DNA of 64,000 nt, taken from Perognathus longimembris pacificus (Eukaryota > Chordata > Mammalia > Rodentia > Heteromyidae). Within the stretch, counting starts at the first letter, position 1. The number at the start of each line of letters is the position of its first letter. Made by a program: the position numbers and the translations under genes. This document shows positions 1 to 10,370 of this stretch, piece by piece. Location of the stretch: assembly GCF_023159225.1 (NCBI RefSeq), contig NC_063161.1:2092160-2156159 (forward strand). Reading direction: 5' to 3'. The notes under the pieces are model-generated. The model was not told the DNA's origin and did no database searches. It saw nothing but the letters and a program-made list of their open reading frames with translations.

Positions 1-126
1 CTTCGGTGTGGCTATTTTAAAATTTGTCTCCAAAAGGTCTATTAGTTTAAACTCTCTGTAGTCCCAGTCTTCTCATTGGTGTTACTGAACAGACCTTCTG
101 TTCTGGTGGAAGGCTGCCCCGTAAGT

Positions 127-848
127 GTGTTGTGTCCATGGATTGTGTAAATGTGTCATGTCCATGGAGTGTGTAAATGTGTCAAGGCTGTGGATTGTAT
201 AGATGTGTGAAGGCTGTGGATTGTGTAGCTGTGTTGAGGACACGGATTGTATAAATGTGTCGTGTCCATGGATTGTGTAGATGTGTCAAGGCCGTGGATT
301 GTGTACATGCGTCATGGTAGTGAATTGTGTAGATGTGTCGTGGCCGTGGATTGTGTACATGTGTCATGGTAGTGAATTGTGTAGATATGTCGTGGCCGTG
401 GATTGTGTAGATGCGTCATGGTAGTGAATTGTGTAGATGTGTCGTGGCCGTGGATTGTGTAGATGCGTCATGGTAGTGAATTGTGTAGATGTGTCGTGGC
501 CGTGGATTGTGTAGATGCGTCATGGTAGTGAATTGTGTAGATGAGTCGTGGCCGTGGATTGTGTAAATGTGTCATGGTAGTGAATTGTGTAGATGTGTCG
601 TGGCCGTGGATTGTGTAGATGCGTCATGGTAGTGAATTGTGTAGATGTGTCGTGGCCGTGGATTGTGTAAATGTGTCATGGTAGTGAATTGTGTAGATGT
701 GTCGTGGCCATGGATTGTGTACATGCGTCATGGTAGTGAATTGTGTAGATGTGTCATGGCCGTGGATTGTGTAGATGTGTCGTGGCCGTGGATTGTGTAG
801 ATGTGTCATGGTAGTGAATTGTGTAGATGAGTCGTGGCCGTGGATTGT
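127..848. repeat. Minisatellite, 26-bp unit in 52-bp higher-order pairs
   Basis: About 28 tandem units of 26 bp. From about position 300 two unit types alternate, one carrying CATGGTAGTGAATT and the other CGTGGCCGTGGATT, so the true period is 52 bp. The CATGGTAG type begins at 313, 365 and 417. The first part (127-300) is more divergent and uses mostly the GTGGATT type. The boundary at 848 is abrupt. Open frames on the minus strand (His/Thr-rich) are a consequence of the repeat and are not a gene. Confidence 0.95.
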
Positions 849-849
849 G

Positions 850-1955
850 GCCTTGGGTTGGGTGGCAGTGTGTCACTTGGGGACACTGTCTGTGCCCTTG
901 AGGAGAGGGTGTGCGGAGACAGCTTTGGTATTTTATACCCGGTATCCTTAGGTGCTTCCACCGAGCTTTATCTGTGAGCAACTGCCTTGCTTGAGGTTTC
1001 CTAGGCCAGACAGAAGAGGCCCCGTCAAGCCCGAATCTAGATGATCAGCGATCCGTCCCGTCAGAGAGCTCCAGTGCCTGTCTTCTCCTTGGCCTGGAGT
1101 TCTGTCTGAGACTGCGTTTTGCGATTGTGGACAGGTGGGGTTCCATGCTGGACACCCAGAAGGTTTTCTGGAGCAGGCACTCCTGCAAGGTCCCCCAACT
1201 TTCCTGGGTGTCTCTTCTGCAACTCGCTCCTTTGCCCGGGCCCGGAGGCTTGCGTCAAAGGGCGTTCAGTTCCCGGAAGGGCCGGCCTCCAGGTCAGCAC
1301 CTCGGCTTGCCTGGACTCTGCTCTCTTCCCCGAGAATGCCCCTGTGACTTCCCGCCACCTCGGGCTGCGCATGCTCCTTTCTGTTGAGTTTTACCCTTTA
1401 TGTCTGTGGTTGTCATGCAAGAAGACATTTTGAAGCCATCAAGTGTGCTCACTGCAGAGTCGTCAAGTGGGAACAGGAACGCCATCGTGCTGTTCTCAGG
1501 ACAAAGTGGATGAGGTCAAAGCCCCTGCCTCATTATCACTGCGATTCGCACAGTGTGGTTTCTTCTAGTGTCCAAGTAGCTGTGGTGCCGTGGAATTTCT
1601 CTGGCCCTGGAAACAAATCACACTGTCCTCATGGTCTCCGGGGTTCGTGCAGCTATGCCTCTAGTGAGTACCGGCAGGGTTTGTTTGGTTGCTGTTTGTG
1701 ATTCGTTTTCTGATTGGCCGTGGACCCCTGTACCCATGGGGCCATGGTCACCTCTGTCCAGTCCACGTGGCCTGACACGTTATTTGTTCAACACTTACGT
1801 GTAAAACAAGGAGAGAGCCACGGACATTGTCCAGCACGCAGTGTACTCAGGGCCTGAGCCGTGACAATGCCGCCCCTCTTCACATCGCCTTTACAGTTCA
1901 GAAAAACAGTCCGCGTTAGTCGTTGATTGTGTCTGATCCCAAAGGCCGTTGCCGC
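850..1955. other. Single-copy sequence, nothing recognised
   Basis: This stretch is neither strongly repetitive nor recognisably derived from a transposon. Several overlapping frames of 60-105 codons occur on both strands around 1060-1700. None shows a recognised domain, and they overlap each other, so I do not call an exon. Confidence 0.4.
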
Positions 1956-2420
1956 TGCCGTCTACGCTGAAGCTCAGAGACTCCCGGTCACTTCCGAGGC
2001 CGAGAGCGGGAGGCCGAGGCGTCCGCGGCCGCCACCTTGCCCGCGTCGCTGCGGGGACCGGCGGCTGCGTTCGGTCACACGGGGCGCTCCACGGCGCTGG
2101 CACGCGGCGGGCGGGCAGCAGCGCCTTCCTGGGCGCCTCCGGGGGCCCCGAGAGATGCTCCCGGGTCCTGGCTGCCTGCAGCTCTGCCCCCCTCCCGCCT
2201 CCCCCATGGCCACCGGCAGCAAGGGGAGCGTGGGCCCCCGGGGGCTGGCAGGCCTCCGTGCCCAGCCCTCCCCTCCACGCCGGGGACGCAGTCCAAGCTG
2301 CCCGCTGTCCTCCGGCAGGCCCGACGGGGCGGGGGGCTGCGGAAGACTCACCGCCGGGGGCCGGGGGCAGCCACCGAGGGGGCAGGACGCGGGGTGGCGC
2401 TGCGTGCCCACCGTCTAGGT
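1955..2420. promoter_or_regulatory. CpG-rich block (candidate CpG island)
   Basis: Unmethylated-type composition is suggested by many retained CpG dinucleotides (for example GTCCGCGGCCGCC near 2018 and CGCGTCGCTGCGGGG near 2042) and high GC, between lower-GC flanks. Overlapping open frames on both strands here are expected from GC richness. No TATA box, initiator or splice pattern decides a transcription start. It may be an orphan CpG island or simply decaying GC-rich subtelomeric DNA. Confidence 0.5.
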
Positions 2421-2592
2421 CCTTTTTCTTTTTCCTTTCTCATTTGTGGAATGTATTGATCATTTTCACTTGTGAATTCTGCACGGAAAGGGACGCTGCA
2501 AAGCCACCATGCCTGCTTCAACTGACTGGGTGGCTCTGGTTCTATGACAAACACCCCCTATGATCCCCGGGGTGGGGGGTTCCCGCGTGCTC

Positions 2593-2685
2593 TTCTCCTC
2601 TCTTCCCTTCCTCCCTACTCCCTCCTTCCCGCTCTTTCCCCCTTCTCTCTCCCTCCCTCCCTCCCTCCCTCCCGCCCGCCCGTCG
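2593..2685. repeat. Pyrimidine-rich simple tract (CTCCCTT/CCCT)
   Basis: Almost pure C/T over about 90 bases, ending in a run of CCCT units and CCCGCCCGCC. It is a low-complexity polypyrimidine tract and could form triplex (H-DNA). No coding signal was seen. Confidence 0.8.
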
Positions 2686-2689
2686 AATG

Positions 2690-3336
2690 CGCGCTCACGC
2701 TAGTGGAGTCACATGGGACTCTTTCCGCGGTTGCTCTTCCCTCTTTCCTCCTAGCCATGCATCGTTTTAAATCTGCAGGTCGCCTTTGCCGGCCCGTTCA
2801 CGTTTCCACCGCTCTGCGTCGCTCCCCGTCTCTGAGCGATTTACACGACGTCTCCTGTCTCCGCTGGAATGCTGCGGCCGGGGAGTGTCTCGTGACACGA
2901 GAGCCTGCGTGTCCCGCGCGCCCGAGCTGGCGCTTCGTTTCCCTCCACCCCTCGCGTGGCACATTTTCTAGTCCATTCCATGGCTGCACCGTCACATAAA
3001 ACAACTCTGTCCGTGCGAGCTTCTGGCACGCCCCGGACAACGCCTCCTGCTCTATTTCTGTGCTTTTTTATGTCCAGTGAATCACCGGCCCATCTTCTTA
3101 GCTTCTGCGGGATTACCTTTTGCTTGTTCGGTTTGAGTGAAAACCTGGTAATCCTATTTTGATCTCTTTCCTGTTTTGTGGGAATTATTTTTGCCACTCT
3201 GCCAGTTGCCAATGATCTGTCTTGCCATTTATTACGGAGAAATTGTCAGCTCTCTACCTAGGATTACTAATTCCGATTCCTTCTTCCTCAGATCACAGAT
3301 ATATTTTTACAGCCTTAGATCTCCAACACAACTGCA
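2690..3336. other. Mixed sequence, no gene recognised
   Basis: Moderately CpG-rich to about 2950, then AT-richer to the GT repeat. Overlapping short frames occur on both strands with no recognisable product. I see no repeat I can name. Confidence 0.35.

Positions 3337-3340
<4 letters not shown>

Positions 3341-3375
<35 letters not shown>
3341..3375. repeat. (GT)n microsatellite
   Basis: Uninterrupted GT dinucleotides, about 17 copies. Confidence 0.97.
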
Positions 3376-3376
<1 letters not shown>

Positions 3377-3489
3377 TTACAAGCTATGGTCTCTCTAGCC
3401 AGTAAGTTGCTAAAGAGCTCAATATCATTTCTCCGACAGCCTCCCAGTCCTCACTGGCTTGACGTTCCACCCCTACTGTCCTTTCTGAA

Positions 3490-3895
3490 TGTGTGTATTA
3501 TCTTTAAGTAGTTGTACAGAGGAGTTGCCATTCACCAGCGTGGCTGATGAACTTGGCGCCATCTTGATGGCCGTCACCCTTTCTGCATGCTCCCCCGCCC
3601 CGCCCCCGCCGCCCCGCCCCTCACTTACCTCATTTCCGGTGGCGCATTGAATCTTTGTTCTATTTAACAAAGCAGTTCGTGGGTGCCATGCGTCTCCCCC
3701 CCCACTTGGGCTCATCCCCTCCCTCACAGTTTCCAATTCTGTGGAATACACAATGGATTCTTGCCCGCTTTCTCCCGCTTTCCCCCTTCCTTCTTCTTCC
3801 CCTCCCCTCTGGTGAGTCCCCATTTCCTGGTTCTTATTTTGTTGGGCTTGGACTTGGTTGCGTGTCTTTAAAGAATCATACCACGTGTGCTCTCC
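3490..3895 (-). mobile_element. L1-type 3' end, antisense, diverged
   Basis: The sequence around 3508 (TTGTACAGAGGAGTTGCC) matches the start of a unit seen again at about 51793 and 56085, followed in each case by a C-rich tract. Further in (about 3720-3890) the plus strand resembles the reverse complement of 57665-57905, including GTTCTTATTTTGTTGG and a TCTTTAAAGAATCATA-like motif. These internal matches suggest one repeat family whose 3' end faces left. Assignment to L1 rests on the copy at 51.7-53.3 kb, which is followed by L1 ORF2. Confidence 0.6.
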
Positions 3896-4167
3896 GCGGG
3901 GTCTGTTGGGTTTCGGTCGGGACGTTGGTCACCCCTGGTCTCCTGTGCTCGTCCTCACTGCGCACCTGCTTCCGGGTTGCGTGCGGAGCTTGCGCCGAGA
4001 GCAGGCTCTCATCCTTCTGCCTCGATGGTCCGCGAGGTTAGGGGAAGCCAGGCCCTCACTCGGGCCCACCACGCGTCTTTTCAACACGGTGCCGCTGGGC
4101 CCGCGTGTCGGTCCATCCAGACTCAAGAGCAAGGCCGTCCCGGGTCCGCGTTCCTACAAAGGACGCG

Positions 4168-4356
4168 TAGAACTCGGCTGGAGATGTAGTCAGCCTCCAA
4201 AGCCACAGGTCCCCCTGCCAGAACTCGGCTGGAGTCAGCCTCCAAAGCCACAGGTCCCCCTGCCAGAACTCGGCTGGAGTCAGCCTCCAAAGCCACAGAT
4301 CCCCCTGCCAGAACTCGGCTGGAGTCAGCCTCCAAAGCCACAGATCCCCCTGCCCA
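4168..4356. repeat. Minisatellite, 45-bp unit, about 4 copies
   Basis: GAACTCGGCTGGAGTCAGCC recurs at 4221, 4266 and 4311, giving a 45-bp period. An earlier variant copy begins near 4170 with a 5-bp insertion. Each unit ends in CCACAGRTCCCCCTGCC. A multiple-of-three period keeps frames open through it. Confidence 0.95.
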
Positions 4357-4469
4357 GACTCCACCCACCGCGGAGGGCGTGGGGCGAGGCCCGCCATAGC
4401 TGTGTCTGCGCCGAGCACCTGCAGAAGCTCCCGTCCCCCCAGTCCTGAAGACGGGCTGTGTGACACCTC

Positions 4470-5095
4470 CCTCTCCCATCCTGAGACAGTACCGCGTGAC
4501 ACCGCACCCCCAGTCCTGAGACAGTACCGCGTGACACCGCACCCCCAGTCCTGAGACAGTACCGCGGACACCGCACCCCCAGTCCTCAGACAGTACCACG
4601 TGACACCGCACCCCCAGTCCTGAGACAGTACCGCGGACACCGCACCCCCAGTCCTGAGACAGTACCGCGGACACCGCACCCCCAGTCCTGAGACAGTACC
4701 GTGTGACACCGCACCCCCAGTCCTGAAACAGTACCGCGAGACACCGCACCCCCAGTCCTGAGACAGTACCGCGAGACACCGTACCCCCAGTCCTGAGACA
4801 GTACCGCGTGACACCGCACCCCCAGTCCTGAGACAGTACCGCGTGACACCGCACCCCCAGTCCTGAGACAGTACCGCGAGACACCGCGCCCCCAGTCCTG
4901 AGACAGTACCGCGTGACACCGCACCCCCAGTCCTGAGACAGTACCGCGTGACACCGCACCCCCAGTCCTGAGACAGTACCGCGAGACACCGCGCCCCCAG
5001 TCCTGAGACAGTACCGCGTGACACCGCACCCCCAGTCCTGAGACAGTACCGCGAGACACCGCGCCCCCAGTCCTCAGACAGTACCCCGACACCGT
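4470..5095. repeat. Minisatellite, 35-bp unit, about 18 copies
   Basis: Core AGTCCTGAGACAGTACCGCG is repeated every 35 bp (for example GTACCGCG at 4801 and 4836). Shorter variants lack TGA in GCGTGACACC. The array stays open on the minus strand in rotating frames (Gly/Val/Ser/Leu-Arg-Thr repeats), which helps produce a 462-codon open frame over 4056-5444. That frame is a by-product of absent stop codons, not evidence for a gene. Confidence 0.96.
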
Positions 5096-5182
5096 CCACA
5101 AGGAACTTGGGTTGCGCTGGGCATTGTCTGCAATCTCCGGTGCGTGTGGATCGTATACAGCCACGATGCCATTTCACAAGGG

Positions 5183-5476
5183 CCGTGAGCACCCCGAGCG
5201 TGACCTGGGAGTCGGTCCCCGTGAGCACCCCGAGCGTGACCTGGGAGGCCGTCCCCTTGAGCACCCCGAGCGTGACCTGGGAGTCGGTCCCCTTGAGCAC
5301 CCCGAGCGTGACCTGGGAGTCGGTCCCCTTGAGCACCCGGAGCGTGACCTGGGAGTCCGTCCCCTTGAGCACCCCGAGCGTGACCTGGGAGGCCGTCCCC
5401 TTGAGCACCCCGAGCGTGACCTGGGAGGCCGTCCCCTTGAGCACCCCGAGCGTGACCTGGGAGGCCGTCCCCGGGG
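5183..5476. repeat. Minisatellite, 36-bp unit, about 8 copies
   Basis: GAGCACCCCGAGCGTGACCT recurs every 36 bp (5223, 5259 and onward). Units differ mainly at GGAGTCGGT versus GGAGGCCGT. The period is a multiple of three, so frames remain open on both strands. Each unit carries TGACCT, a nuclear-receptor half-site word, which may be coincidental. It lies only 90 bp from the 35-bp array but shares no obvious unit with it. Confidence 0.96.
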
Positions 5477-5479
5477 ATC

Positions 5480-5990
5480 TCCAGCACTGACGGGGCGGGG
5501 TGTGTGGACGTGCGGTGGACCGTCACTCCCGGGCACTGCGTCCTGTTCCGAGTGGCGGCCTGTGGAGCACCCTCTCCACCTGTCCTGTCCTCCGGGACAC
5601 CCAGGTCCTGGCTCTCAGCTTCCCTGCCCCCAGTGTCGCCAAAGGCCAAGGTTCCGAGTGGCCGAAAGAGGGCCACAGGGCTTGAGCCCCTCCAGCCCTC
5701 GAACCACAGGGCCCCCTCCCCCGGCCTGGTCTGCCCCGCTGCTGTCTCTCTCGCTGTCTCGCACCTGCAGGGGGAGCTCCAGCTGCGGCGGCAGAGGCGT
5801 GGGAACCGCAAGGTGTGCGCAGCCCCCGCGAGGCCACCGAGGGGCCCCGTGCGGGAAGGAGCCCGCGTCCCAGAAGCTGCACCCGTGGCCCACCCGAGCC
5901 CGCGCGCGGAGCCAGGCCGGCTTCTCCTCCGTGCTCCACCGGCAGGGAAGAGGCCGTGGAACGCCCTCACGGTAGGGGTTGGGCCGCGAA
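5480..5990. other. GC- and CpG-rich unique sequence
   Basis: GC-rich with retained CpG (CGCGCGCGGAGCC near 5909). Long overlapping frames occur on both strands, which is typical of GC-rich non-coding DNA. No recognised protein. Confidence 0.4.
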
Positions 5991-6367
5991 TGGGATCTTT
6001 CTCTCGTCAATCGCATTTTCTATTTGGCTGTTGCCAGGCACAGGAACGCTATCGACTTTCATGGGTTGATATTTCCAGCCCGGGCTGCTGAACTCCCTCC
6101 ATTGGTTCTGGCAGTTAATCCATTGCTGCGTTTGCACATTTATTAGGGAAGATGGTTTTCATGTCCACAGGGCCATGTTGCTGGCCTCCCCCTTGTCCCT
6201 GTGGTCCCGTCCCCCACGCTGTAGAATGGACGCTCTTGCTGAGGGGACCTAGGGAACTCATTCGGCCCTCCCTGTTAGAAAGAAGCCTGCTTCTATTTTC
6301 TGGTAAGTACTTTTTATCAAGATAAGAGCATTTCATTACTGCTTGTTTTCTAAGTGGTGTTTTTTTT

Positions 6368-6615
6368 TTTTTTTTATCAGAAATGGGCTTTGACTTTTAT
6401 CAAATGTTTCCAAAGCAATCCAGAAAGATAAAGTTTATCCTTTCTTCTTTTCCTGTAAAGAACTACCGGCGGCTTTTGTAATCATTCCTTTATCCTGGTC
6501 ATTAACCCTGTGAGATTGTCATGGTAGTCTTTTAATGCCTTGTTGATCTTGATAATTCATATTATTTAGGATTTATCTGCTTAAAGTGGACTTAAATATA
6601 GAATCCCCACCCCTT
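6368..6615 (-). mobile_element. L1 ORF2 (RT region) fragment, antisense
   Basis: After a T run (6360-6375) the plus strand reads like the antisense of the L1 ORF2 reverse-transcriptase region. Recognisable phrases are TTTATCAAATGTTTCC near 6397 and GTCTTTTAATGCCTTGTTGA near 6526. It is heavily decayed with no open frame. The family call is from memory of L1 consensus order and boundaries are approximate. Confidence 0.6.
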
Positions 6616-6619
6616 GGGC

Positions 6620-8585
6620 TTGCTTATCTAATTGTAGTGTCTCCATTATGTTAAGGGGATAGATAACCCTCCCTTAGAGACTTTTCTGGAATGTTACAAA
6701 ACGTGTGACCTATTCAGAGTGTATATGGCTGCGAAAGAATTTGTTTCTATTGTCTGTGAATACAAACCAACTCACTTCATTTCTTAAATACGTACTTTCG
6801 TCAAACTCACACAAAATATAATTGTAAAACTTGTACATTTTTATGCATTAAAAACAACAACAACCACCAAAAGTGAGCCATTTTTACCAACACCTTCCCT
6901 TATCTGCTCCCCAGAAACGATGACCGGAGCTGTCTTACCTTTGAGGTTTCACTGGGGGAGTCTGAGAGAGGAGGCCCCCCACAGCCTCTGTGAGTCCTCG
7001 CCGGTGCGCACCGCCTTCCTACCGGCGAGGGTGGGGGTCGATTTTCCTCAGGACATCCTGAAAACCTACAGGCGCATTCTTCCTTTAGCATCGGCAAATG
7101 GCGACTGCCGGGTTGGATTTGCTTCCGTGTTTACATAGTTTTGACTGTGTGAACCATAGGCAAAATGGCCACGATGGCGAGACTTCCAAATACTCTTTCG
7201 TACCGTCATTTCCTCATTCGTCAAACGCAGCCGCCACGCATGTCAGGTTTCCCACCGGGTATAGACGTTTCTCCGTAACATTTTGGATACTGGAGGCCGT
7301 CTCTGTGGATTTACATATTGTATTATGTGCACACTGTACACGTGTCTATGTTTGGGATGTAATCACGTCGCAATCACGACCCGGCAGACACCTGAGTCCT
7401 TATCCCACACCCCAGGGTAGACATCACCAGTGTGCAGACGCGGCTGAGATGGTCATCTCGAGGCTCGGCCCCTCCCTGACCTAACCGTGGCCTTGACCGC
7501 AGATGCTGTCCATTGCTTCCGCCTGTGTCTAAAATGCACACACATAGCTACACACACACACACACACACAAAACGAGGGCTGTGAGCGCAGTCCCATTAC
7601 TTCACACTGCCCAGTTTGCTATGTTCTAGTTCCTCCACTGCGTTTGGTTTAAGGTGCTCACCCTGCCTGTTTCCTGCTGCTGCCGGGTCTCTGGGCCGTT
7701 GTCAGTTGTTGTGAAAAGTGATTGTGCGACTGTGTCTGGGGTTGTGACGGTGGACGTGAGGAAATTAAACTCTTTCCCACGACCGAAATGGCGCCACCGT
7801 TTTTTGCACGGCGTCTGTGGTCCTCCAGCGTGTCGTGTCTGAGCTGTTCCGCCGTGCTGTGGTTTGGACTCTCTCCGGAGCACGGGCTCGGGGCCTGGGG
7901 CTGTTGTATCGGGAAGGGACGTGGGCCCCGCAGGGGGCTGGTCTAGATCCTCAGGTCAGCTTGAGATGGGTCCTCAGGAGGGAGTGGACTCCGGCCTCTC
8001 TGCCTTCCTCTTGGAGGTGCTTCCTCTGCCTTTCCTCACACTGGTCAGTCCTCACTGGACTGGCCCAGCCTCTAGGATCCCCTCCAGGGCTTGGGTGTGG
8101 CCAGCACCACACCCTTGGAGCCCCCACTTTTGGAGCCAAACAACCTCTTAAAATGACGCCAGCCTGCCTTAGGCACTTAGTGACAGTCGATGGAGTTCAG
8201 ACGAATACAACGCGCTCCGTGCCACTGTGACCTGCCGTCTCGGTGTGGTCTTTCTCTGATAAATAATGAGTTGAGCATCTGGCTTTACGTTTATTGGTTC
8301 CTTGGAGCTTCTCTTTGTGATGTGTCCGGAAGCTGAAGTTTACCTTTCTGATGTAATTTTCTGGTTTGTTATTTTGTCGGTGTGTATTAATTGTAAAAGC
8401 ACGCTGACTCATGCCTGCACAACAGGCCGCCAGCGTAGCCACGCCTCCTTCCACCTTGCTCTCCTCTCCTGGTTCCCAGCCTCTCCTTCTGCAACTTCCC
8501 TGCAGCAGCTCACTGCGACTTTCCATGCCAACCCACAAGGCCCTTGGATCGCGTTACTTCCCCCTTGCTTCCCCCCCGCCCTTTT
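6620..8585. other. Unique sequence with no supported gene
   Basis: AT-rich to about 6900, then mixed composition with short overlapping frames on both strands. A short CA repeat lies at 7551-7571. I see no recognised coding exon, RNA gene or named repeat. Confidence 0.35.
7551..7571. repeat. (CA)n microsatellite
   Basis: About ten CA dinucleotides, with further imperfect ACACA just upstream. Confidence 0.9.
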
Positions 8586-8599
8586 TCATCTAGCTTACA

Positions 8600-8905
8600 C
8601 ATCCGAGAGAGAATGTGCAGCATTTGTCCCGCTGAACCTGCCTTAAGTCACTTAACAGGGTGACCTCCAGTCCCATTCATCTTCTTGACGTGTGTGTGTG
8701 TGTGTGTGTGTGTGTACACACACCACATTCTCCCTACCCCTTCATCTGTTGTTGGGTTCCTAAGCAATTCGACAATTTGGCTACTGTGAATAGTGATGCG
8801 ATGAACACGAGTGTGTAAGTGCGTTACGATTTAAAACCGATCTTCGTATTTTATTTAAGAAATCCTGGCCTATTACAATGCCTGGATATCAGGCAGAAAA
8901 TATCT
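8600..8905 (-). mobile_element. L1 3'-UTR fragment, antisense, split by a GT repeat
   Basis: Plus-strand phrases match the antisense of the common L1 3' region in the right order: GTGACCTCCAGTCCCATTCA near 8661, CACATTCTCCCTACCCCTTC-like text near 8724, then GGCTACTGTGAATAGTGATG near 8779. A GT/TG run (8690-8715) sits inside it. Decayed and non-coding. Confidence 0.75.
8690..8723. repeat. (TG)n microsatellite with ACAC end
   Basis: About 13 TG dinucleotides followed by ACACACAC, forming a short self-complementary junction near 8716. Confidence 0.93.
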
Positions 8906-8983
8906 GCCTCTCACTCACTGGCTTTCCAACTCGGTGTCCTGTTTGTTTTTTGTCTGTCTGGGGTATTGTTTTTAATTTTGTTT

Positions 8984-9055
8984 TTCAGCCGGAGGACTGA
9001 ACTCGGGGCTTTGAGCGCCTGCCAGGCGAGCACTCCTCCACTCCTCCACGGGATC
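8984..9055 (-). mobile_element. tRNA-derived SINE fragment, antisense
   Basis: GGACTGAACTCGGGGCTTTG followed by GCCTGCCAGGCGAGCACTCC resembles the antisense of the B-box and A-box segments of tRNA-derived SINEs. The A-rich tail would correspond to the T-rich run at 8960-8982. Old and partial. Confidence 0.5.
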
Positions 9056-9059
9056 GAGT

Positions 9060-10185
9060 CTCTGACCCCTCCTTCCAGTCTCCCAGAGGGCGGAAGTTCT
9101 CGTGTTTCCGGTCATCTCCTATGTTCTCCTTTTCCAGTACCGCCAGTGTGTCTGTGTCTGAGGATTGCATCTTCCTGATACCCACATCCGTTAAAAAATG
9201 ACTCCTGATCAACTCAGTGCATTTTAATTCTTTATCACATGTTTAGTTCTAAGATACTGTTCATTCACCAAACAGCTGTTCTGTCTGTCCATCCTCCACT
9301 TGATCGTTCCGTGTATCCGCAGGCACGCGCGGGGTGTGTATTTGACTCCTGGCCTCTACCTGCCGCCCTTTGAACTCTGGTCATGAAGAGGACCCAAGTG
9401 TCTCAAGGCCCCGTCCCCTCCCCCCAGCCCCGGCAGGCCGAGAGGGGGGGCCTGGATGGTGTCGCTCCATTTTCTCCACTGCCAGCTAACATCCCTGGAA
9501 CCTCCCAGCCTCTCAGCACATCTGGTAAACGCCTTTGCCGCTTCCTGGTCCTCCGCTGTAGTCCACAGTCCCACACAGGTGTGTAAACGCACGGCGGTCC
9601 TGCGTTGCACATTCCAAAGAGGGGGAAGAAGGAACGTTGCGTGCTTCCCCACGTAAACACGACACACACGCGCGTGCGTGGTGCCGGGTTCCTTCACGTA
9701 CACGGCACTCGCGCTTATTGATTAAAATACATTTAAATTAAATCAATTCACATTCAGTAAAATTGACCCTCTGGGTTCCCAGCCACCCACACTGAAAATG
9801 TGCGTGGCTGTCGCGTGTACACAGACGTGCAGCGTCCGTGTGCCGGGAACTCACGCCAGACGGCGCTGGTGGGGAGACGGGGGAAGCTCTGCAGCGCGGT
9901 CACCGGCCCGAGTTTCCTCCCTCGGCCTCATCTTCGCCCCTGCCGCCCCTCTCCCTTGACACCTTCAGATCCACTTTGCAATGTCCAGTCCCGAGTTCCC
10001 AAGTGCTCCTGCCTGGGATGAGGGTCCGCCGGTGAGGTCCGTGGTAACGAGAGGTAAACCTCCGCGCTGTTCCCGGGGCTCCTCTCCCAGCTCACCTCAT
10101 CCGCTGTGTTGCCTAGTGAGCGGGAACCGACGACTTCCCAGGTTTGATTGACGTGTCTCCAATCGCTCCATTCTGGGGGTGAGTT
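9060..10185. other. Unique sequence, nothing recognised
   Basis: Mixed composition with an AT-rich patch at 9715-9765. No named repeat or exon signal. Overlapping frames on both strands lack any recognisable domain. Confidence 0.35.
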
Positions 10186-10189
10186 TCTG

Positions 10190-10370
10190 AGGGCAGTGGA
10201 CCTTCTGCGCACGTGCAACGTGGGTATGTCCTGTGTGTTGCATGATGTGTGTATGTGCACACATGTGCTTGACTTGTATGTGATGCGTACATGTGTCCTC
10301 TGGATGTGCTGTGTACATGTGATACACACACACTCTCTCTCTCTCTGACACACACACAGGCTTTCTACAT
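10190..10370. repeat. Degenerate TG/CA low-complexity tract
   Basis: Imperfect TGTGYATGTG words give way to CACACACACTCTCTCTCTCT and CACACACACA near 10325-10360. Alternating purine-pyrimidine character, decayed microsatellite. Confidence 0.75.

Noticed and set aside
127..848. Tandem array at the left end considered as a CRISPR array
   Set aside because: There are no unique spacers between repeats. The 26-bp units are directly adjacent and the surrounding DNA is mammalian.
3341..3375. Telomeric or subtelomeric TTAGGG repeats
   Set aside because: None seen in the window. Simple repeats here are GT, CA, GA and CTTT.
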